A stretch of DNA of 9,082 nt from Methanomassiliicoccales archaeon UBA147 (GTDB lineage Archaea > Thermoplasmatota > Thermoplasmata > SG8-5), in contig DAJR01000057.1 in assembly GCA_002496385.1 (NCBI GenBank), forward strand, positions 1 to 9,082, in the 5' to 3' direction. Shown one piece after another: positions 6,909 through 9,082 of this stretch. The translations under genes were made by a program, and so were the position numbers. Below the pieces are notes generated by a model that saw nothing but the letters and a program-made list of their open reading frames with translations, had not been told where the DNA came from and searched no databases. How positions within the stretch are numbered: the stretch's first letter is position 1; the number at the start of each line of letters is the position of its first letter.

Positions 6909-7463
6909 ATGCCTGCAAAGAAACTGATGAAGAAAATCTGCCTTCTCGGGGACGGCGCCGTGGGAAAAACCTCCCTCATCAGGAAATTCGTGTTCGACAG
7001 CTTCGACGACAAATACATAATGACATTCGGCACGAAAGTATCAAAGAAGGATGTCACGCTGTTCCGCCACGGTCAGGAATTCAACATGACATTTCTGATT
7101 TGGGACATTCTTGGCCAGCGTGTCCACAATGCCATCCATTCCGCGTATTACCAGGGAGCTTCGGGCGCGTTTATTGTATGCGATACAACGAGGCGCGAGA
7201 CGCTGGAGCACCTGGAGGAATGGATAGATGTATTCCGGGCGGTGAACAAGAACGCCCCTGTGGTGCTGCTGGGCAACAAATCCGACCTGCTGGACGAGAT
7301 GCAGTTCGGCGAGGATGAATTGGGGGCACTGGCTGCCAAATACTCTTTGAAATTTCATCTTACCAGCGCCAAGACCGGGGCGCACGTGGAGGAATCCTTC
7401 CTCGAGCTCGGGAACGAGGTGATAGACATTCATCTGAACAAGGGAGGCGACAGCAATGGCTGA
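6909..7463 (+). CDS. Ras/Rab-like small GTPase, compact paralogue
   Basis: This 184-residue protein is essentially a bare G domain: G1 GDGAVGKTS (14-22), switch I T39 (MTFGTK), G3 WDILGQ (65-70), G4 NKSD (123-126) and G5 TSAK (152-155). It is a close paralogue of the preceding GTPase: across residues 14-48 of each, 28 of 35 positions are identical, including the unusual DILGQ-type switch II downstream. It lacks the C-terminal extension of its partner and ends in a polar GGDSNG with no lipidation signal. The two genes are 9 bases apart, and the following V4R-DUF835 gene starts inside this one (8-base overlap), so the three are likely co-expressed. The pair looks like a tandem duplication followed by gain or loss of the extension. 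It is predicted to bind and hydrolyse GTP; effectors are unknown. Confidence 0.93.
   Translation: MPAKKLMKKICLLGDGAVGKTSLIRKFVFDSFDDKYIMTFGTKVSKKDVTLFRHGQEFNMTFLIWDILGQRVHNAIHSAYYQGASGAFIVCDTTRRETLEHLEEWIDVFRAVNKNAPVVLLGNKSDLLDEMQFGEDELGALAAKYSLKFHLTSAKTGAHVEESFLELGNEVIDIHLNKGGDSNG
7442..7450 (+). promoter_or_regulatory. Strong Shine-Dalgarno site of the V4R-DUF835 gene
   Basis: GGGAGGCGA lies 5 bases before the ATG at 7456, inside the end of the second GTPase gene. It differs from the archaeal GGAGGTGA consensus at one base and is the best ribosome-binding site in the window. It fixes the start at 7456 and points to translational coupling with the GTPase. Confidence 0.65.
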
Positions 7464-8409
7464 GGAGACAAGCGTAAGCTTTTTTGTGATGAGCGGAGAT
7501 GCTCTGAGAAGCCTGCATGACGAGCTTCAGATACTGCTGGGGGACAAAGGCGCAAGCGCACTTCTGGAGCGGTACGGATTCAGATGCGGCGAGAGCCTAG
7601 TGCAAAGCGTCGGGTATTCCTGCGGCAACATCGAGGAACTGGAGGAGACCCTTCCCGGAATCCTCATCGAGACCGGGCTGGGCCGTGCGATGACCAGGAA
7701 GATAACCGGGGACGAGATAATAATCGAGTTCGACGAGGCCGTGGAGTCGAATCACCTCGGCCGGAAGGAAGGCGCGAGCTGCAACTTCACCAGGGGATAC
7801 CTGGCAGGTGTCATCTCCAGCCTTTTCGACGCCCATTACGACGGCTTCGAGGACACATGCCGCTGCCGCGGCGATAAGTTCTGCATGCACAGGATCGTCA
7901 AGAACCCGCTCTATGTGAAGCCGGAAGCAGAATCCGCCGAGGGCGATGTCGAGAACGAACTGGACATATGCACCGGGTACCTGGTGAAGGAAGAGGTCCC
8001 CGACAGAAGCTACGATATCTTCAAGGACTGGGTCACCCACGGGCACCAGGGGCTGTGCATCACCAGGGACTTCCCCGCCAAGATCCGCAAGAAATACGGC
8101 CTGGAGAAGACGCCGATAATATGGCTGTCTACATCGGACACGGAGAACACCGTGCCTCCCCAGAACCTCTCTGCCCTTTTCTACCACATCGAGAACTTCC
8201 TGAAGAAGAGCGAGAACGGGATACTGCTTCTCTCCGGGCTCGAGTACCTCATCACCCATAACTCGTTCCAGTCCGTGCTAAAGTTCATCCAGCTTCTCAA
8301 CGAGCAGATAGCGATAAGGGAGGCGGTCCTAATAGTTCCAGTGAGCCCGATGACAATGGAGGAGAAGGACCTCAAACTTTTCGAGAGGGAACTGACGATA
8401 TTAAAGTGA
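7456..8409 (+). CDS. V4R domain - DUF835 domain protein
   Basis: The 317-residue soluble protein has two parts. Residues about 5-150 form a V4R (4-vinyl reductase-type) domain, recognisable by CNFTRGYLAGVISSLF (109-124) and the cysteine cluster C135-x-C137-x5-C143 (DTCRCRGDKFC). These cysteines, with C109, may bind a metal or respond to redox or a small ligand. After a linker, residues about 172-316 form a DUF835 domain: a start near GYLVKE, IIWLSTSD (221-228), GILLLSGLEYLITHNSF (255-271) and VLIVPVSP (291-298). DUF835 is an archaeal domain often attached to sensor proteins; its biochemistry is not established. The V4R fold is related to Bet3-type subunits of eukaryotic TRAPP, which act on Rab GTPases, and this gene overlaps a Rab-like GTPase gene. 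A role as regulator or effector of the GTPases is therefore plausible, but this is inference. Confidence 0.88.
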   Translation: MAEETSVSFFVMSGDALRSLHDELQILLGDKGASALLERYGFRCGESLVQSVGYSCGNIEELEETLPGILIETGLGRAMTRKITGDEIIIEFDEAVESNHLGRKEGASCNFTRGYLAGVISSLFDAHYDGFEDTCRCRGDKFCMHRIVKNPLYVKPEAESAEGDVENELDICTGYLVKEEVPDRSYDIFKDWVTHGHQGLCITRDFPAKIRKKYGLEKTPIIWLSTSDTENTVPPQNLSALFYHIENFLKKSENGILLLSGLEYLITHNSFQSVLKFIQLLNEQIAIREAVLIVPVSPMTMEEKDLKLFERELTILK

Positions 8410-8635
8410 TATTTCAGGGTCTGGGGTCTAGGGGCTAGGGTTGTTATCAAATCGTTTTACTGGCTTGTATAAAGCAAGCCAGCACCCCTAGACCCTTGTA
8501 ATCAAATTATCAACAAAGACCCTAGCCCCTCAGAAGATTTACCACACTTTCTATTTGGGTCCCTCCAAGCTGTTCGCGAAGGAGTTGACAATTCTCGACA
8601 AGTGAATGGGGCTGCCTGGGAAGTCCCATGAAGGG
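8410..8635. other. Intergenic region after the cluster
   Basis: No gene is supported between the V4R-DUF835 stop and the promoter of the small membrane protein gene. The left half holds the G-rich palindromic element described separately. The right half (8531-8635) contains only a weak pair, ATGGG (8606-8610) with CCCAT (8625-8629). No T-rich archaeal terminator stands out, though TCGTTTTAC at 8452-8460 could contribute. Confidence 0.5.
8417..8530. repeat. G-rich palindromic intergenic element with G-quadruplex motif
   Basis: The left arm holds four G tracts (8417-8419, 8423-8426, 8431-8434, 8438-8440) separated by 3-4 bases, a textbook intramolecular G-quadruplex motif. Complementary C-rich arms follow. 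GGGTCTAGGGG (8424-8434) pairs perfectly with CCCCTAGACCC (8485-8495). AGGGGCTAGGGT (8430-8441) pairs perfectly with ACCCTAGCCCCT (8519-8530). These pairings share bases, so they exclude each other. Between them sits a perfect 8-bp hairpin, CTGGCTTG/CAAGCCAG (8460-8467/8475-8482). A related left arm recurs at 9039-9082. It could be a palindromic intergenic repeat, a non-autonomous mobile element (no target duplication seen), or a transcript-end structure. Confidence 0.7.
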
Positions 8636-8645
8636 ATTATATAGG
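8636..8645 (+). promoter_or_regulatory. TATA box of the small membrane protein gene
   Basis: ATTATATAGG is preceded by a purine-rich GAAGGG that could serve as a BRE. Its centre is about 26 bases before the ATG at 8666, so transcription would start at the start codon itself. No Shine-Dalgarno sequence is present, which fits a leaderless mRNA. It is the clearest promoter in the window. Confidence 0.65.
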
Positions 8646-8665
8646 CATATTGTTATTTACACTTC

Positions 8666-8998
8666 ATGGAAAATGCGACCAAGTTGATATTGGTGATAGT
8701 GGGCATCGGCCTCCTGCTCGGCCTTTTGTTGTCCCCATTCGTCACAGTTCTGGCTGGGGTCTCGCTGTGGATATTGCTTTGGCTTGGCCAGGGTGGCGCG
8801 GCAGAGGGGAATCCCTACAAGAGGATGAACATGCGCGGAACAGTCCCCAACTGGGTAACAGTCAACCAATACCAGAAGAACCAAATTATCGAGACCCGGG
8901 ACGCAGGCTCGATATACACAGCATATTTCATATTCGGGACCGGTGCGATATTGATGGCAATCGGTTTTATCTGGCTGTGGATTTCTGGCAGCATATAA
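8666..8998 (+). CDS. Small membrane protein of unknown function, three predicted helices
   Basis: I do not recognise the family. The 110-residue protein has hydrophobic segments at about 6-22, 24-41 and 84-107. A proline (P24) marks the break between the first two, which may form a hairpin. The polar stretch 42-83 carries several basic and amide residues (NPYKRMNMRG) and a possible amphipathic portion. There are no cysteines or histidines and no catalytic motif. The start at 8666 is supported by the TATA box about 26 bases upstream and by a short, hydrophobic, properly charged N-terminus. Another plus-strand frame is open across 8650-9054, but its product is rich in Pro, Arg and His without a pattern and is taken as a shadow. 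The gene is its own transcription unit, bracketed by two G-rich repeats. Confidence 0.7.
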   Translation: MENATKLILVIVGIGLLLGLLLSPFVTVLAGVSLWILLWLGQGGAAEGNPYKRMNMRGTVPNWVTVNQYQKNQIIETRDAGSIYTAYFIFGTGAILMAIGFIWLWISGSI

Positions 8999-9038
8999 TG
9001 CGATTCGAAATATCAATATTCAAATATAATTTGGATAT
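8999..9038. other. A/T-rich spacer downstream of the small membrane protein gene
   Basis: This short A/T-rich stretch holds no gene. It leads directly into the G-rich telomere-like repeat at the window edge. Confidence 0.4.
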
Positions 9039-9082
9039 GGGGTCTAGGGTCTAGGGACTAGGGTTGTTAACATTTGTTTTGT
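9039..9082 (+). repeat. Telomere-like TCTAGGG repeat, second copy of the G-rich arm
   Basis: Four G tracts (9039-9042, 9047-9049, 9054-9056, 9061-9063) are separated by exactly four bases (TCTA, TCTA, ACTA), giving a 7-base period and a perfect G-quadruplex motif. The following CTAGGGTTGTTA (9058-9069) matches CTAGGGTTGTTA at 8435-8446 exactly, and both continue with A/T-rich sequence containing GTTTT. It is therefore a diverged direct copy of the left arm of the 8417-8530 element. The window ends here, so a matching C-rich right arm, if any, is out of view. Confidence 0.7.

Noticed and set aside
7597..8259. Long minus-strand frame of 220 codons opposite the V4R-DUF835 gene
   Set aside because: It is antisense to a gene with two recognised domains and a strong ribosome-binding site. 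Such frames are common opposite GC-rich coding sequence.
8417..8530. Complete insertion sequence
   Set aside because: There is no transposase frame and no visible target-site duplication, so only a palindromic repeat or non-autonomous element can be supported.
8522..8629. A 34-codon minus-strand frame (ATG at 8629, TAG at 8522-8524) with a fairly protein-like product
   Set aside because: It is very short, has no promoter or ribosome-binding site at a suitable distance, ends inside the palindromic arm, and matches no family I recognise.
8650..9054. 134-codon plus-strand frame overlapping the small membrane protein
   Set aside because: Its composition is pattern-free, its start does not fit the TATA spacing, and it runs into the G-rich repeat. 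The frame starting at 8666 has coherent membrane helices and a well-placed promoter.
8417..9082. CRISPR array
   Set aside because: The repeats are only partial, differ in orientation and are separated by a gene. There are no regular spacers or cas genes in view.

Overview
The window looks archaeal, most likely Euryarchaeota of the Thermoplasmatota type. This is inferred from gene content and was not checked by a search. The archaeal signs are an archaeal/eukaryotic-type glycyl-tRNA synthetase, a UbiA prenyltransferase of the archaeal lipid/carotenoid kind, a V4R-DUF835 protein, Ras/Rab-like GTPases, heavy AGG/AGA arginine use, and TATA-type promoters placed for leaderless transcripts.

Layout. 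Positions 1-134 carry no gene but hold nested inverted repeats. Two minus-strand genes follow: a membrane-anchored DUF192 protein (135-632) and a UbiA-family prenyltransferase (679 to about 1686). A divergent intergenic region (about 1687-1865) separates them from a long plus-strand cluster (1866-8409) with very short gaps or overlaps. Its first half is metabolic and translational: an amidohydrolase, a four-CBS-domain protein, glycyl-tRNA synthetase, and an asparagine-synthetase-like ATP-pyrophosphatase that lacks the glutaminase domain. After a 47-base gap the second half is a signalling module: a Ras-like GTPase with a roughly 100-residue helical C-terminal extension, a compact paralogous GTPase, and a V4R-DUF835 protein whose start overlaps the second GTPase and has the best Shine-Dalgarno site in the window. 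The tail (8410-9082) contains a G-rich palindromic element, a small three-helix membrane protein with a clear TATA promoter, and a second G-rich telomere-like repeat at the window's right edge.

How the parts may work together. The strongest candidate for an undescribed system is the GTPase-GTPase-V4R/DUF835 trio at 6078-8409. The V4R fold is related to the Bet3-type subunits of eukaryotic TRAPP, a Rab regulator, so a V4R protein translationally coupled to two Rab-like GTPases is a plausible archaeal GTPase-regulator pair. Both GTPases share an unusual switch II (DILGQ instead of DTAGQE) and have no lipidation cysteine. The second notable signal is non-coding: two four-tract G-quadruplex motifs built on a TCTAGGG-like heptamer, one with complementary C-rich arms, flank the small membrane protein gene.
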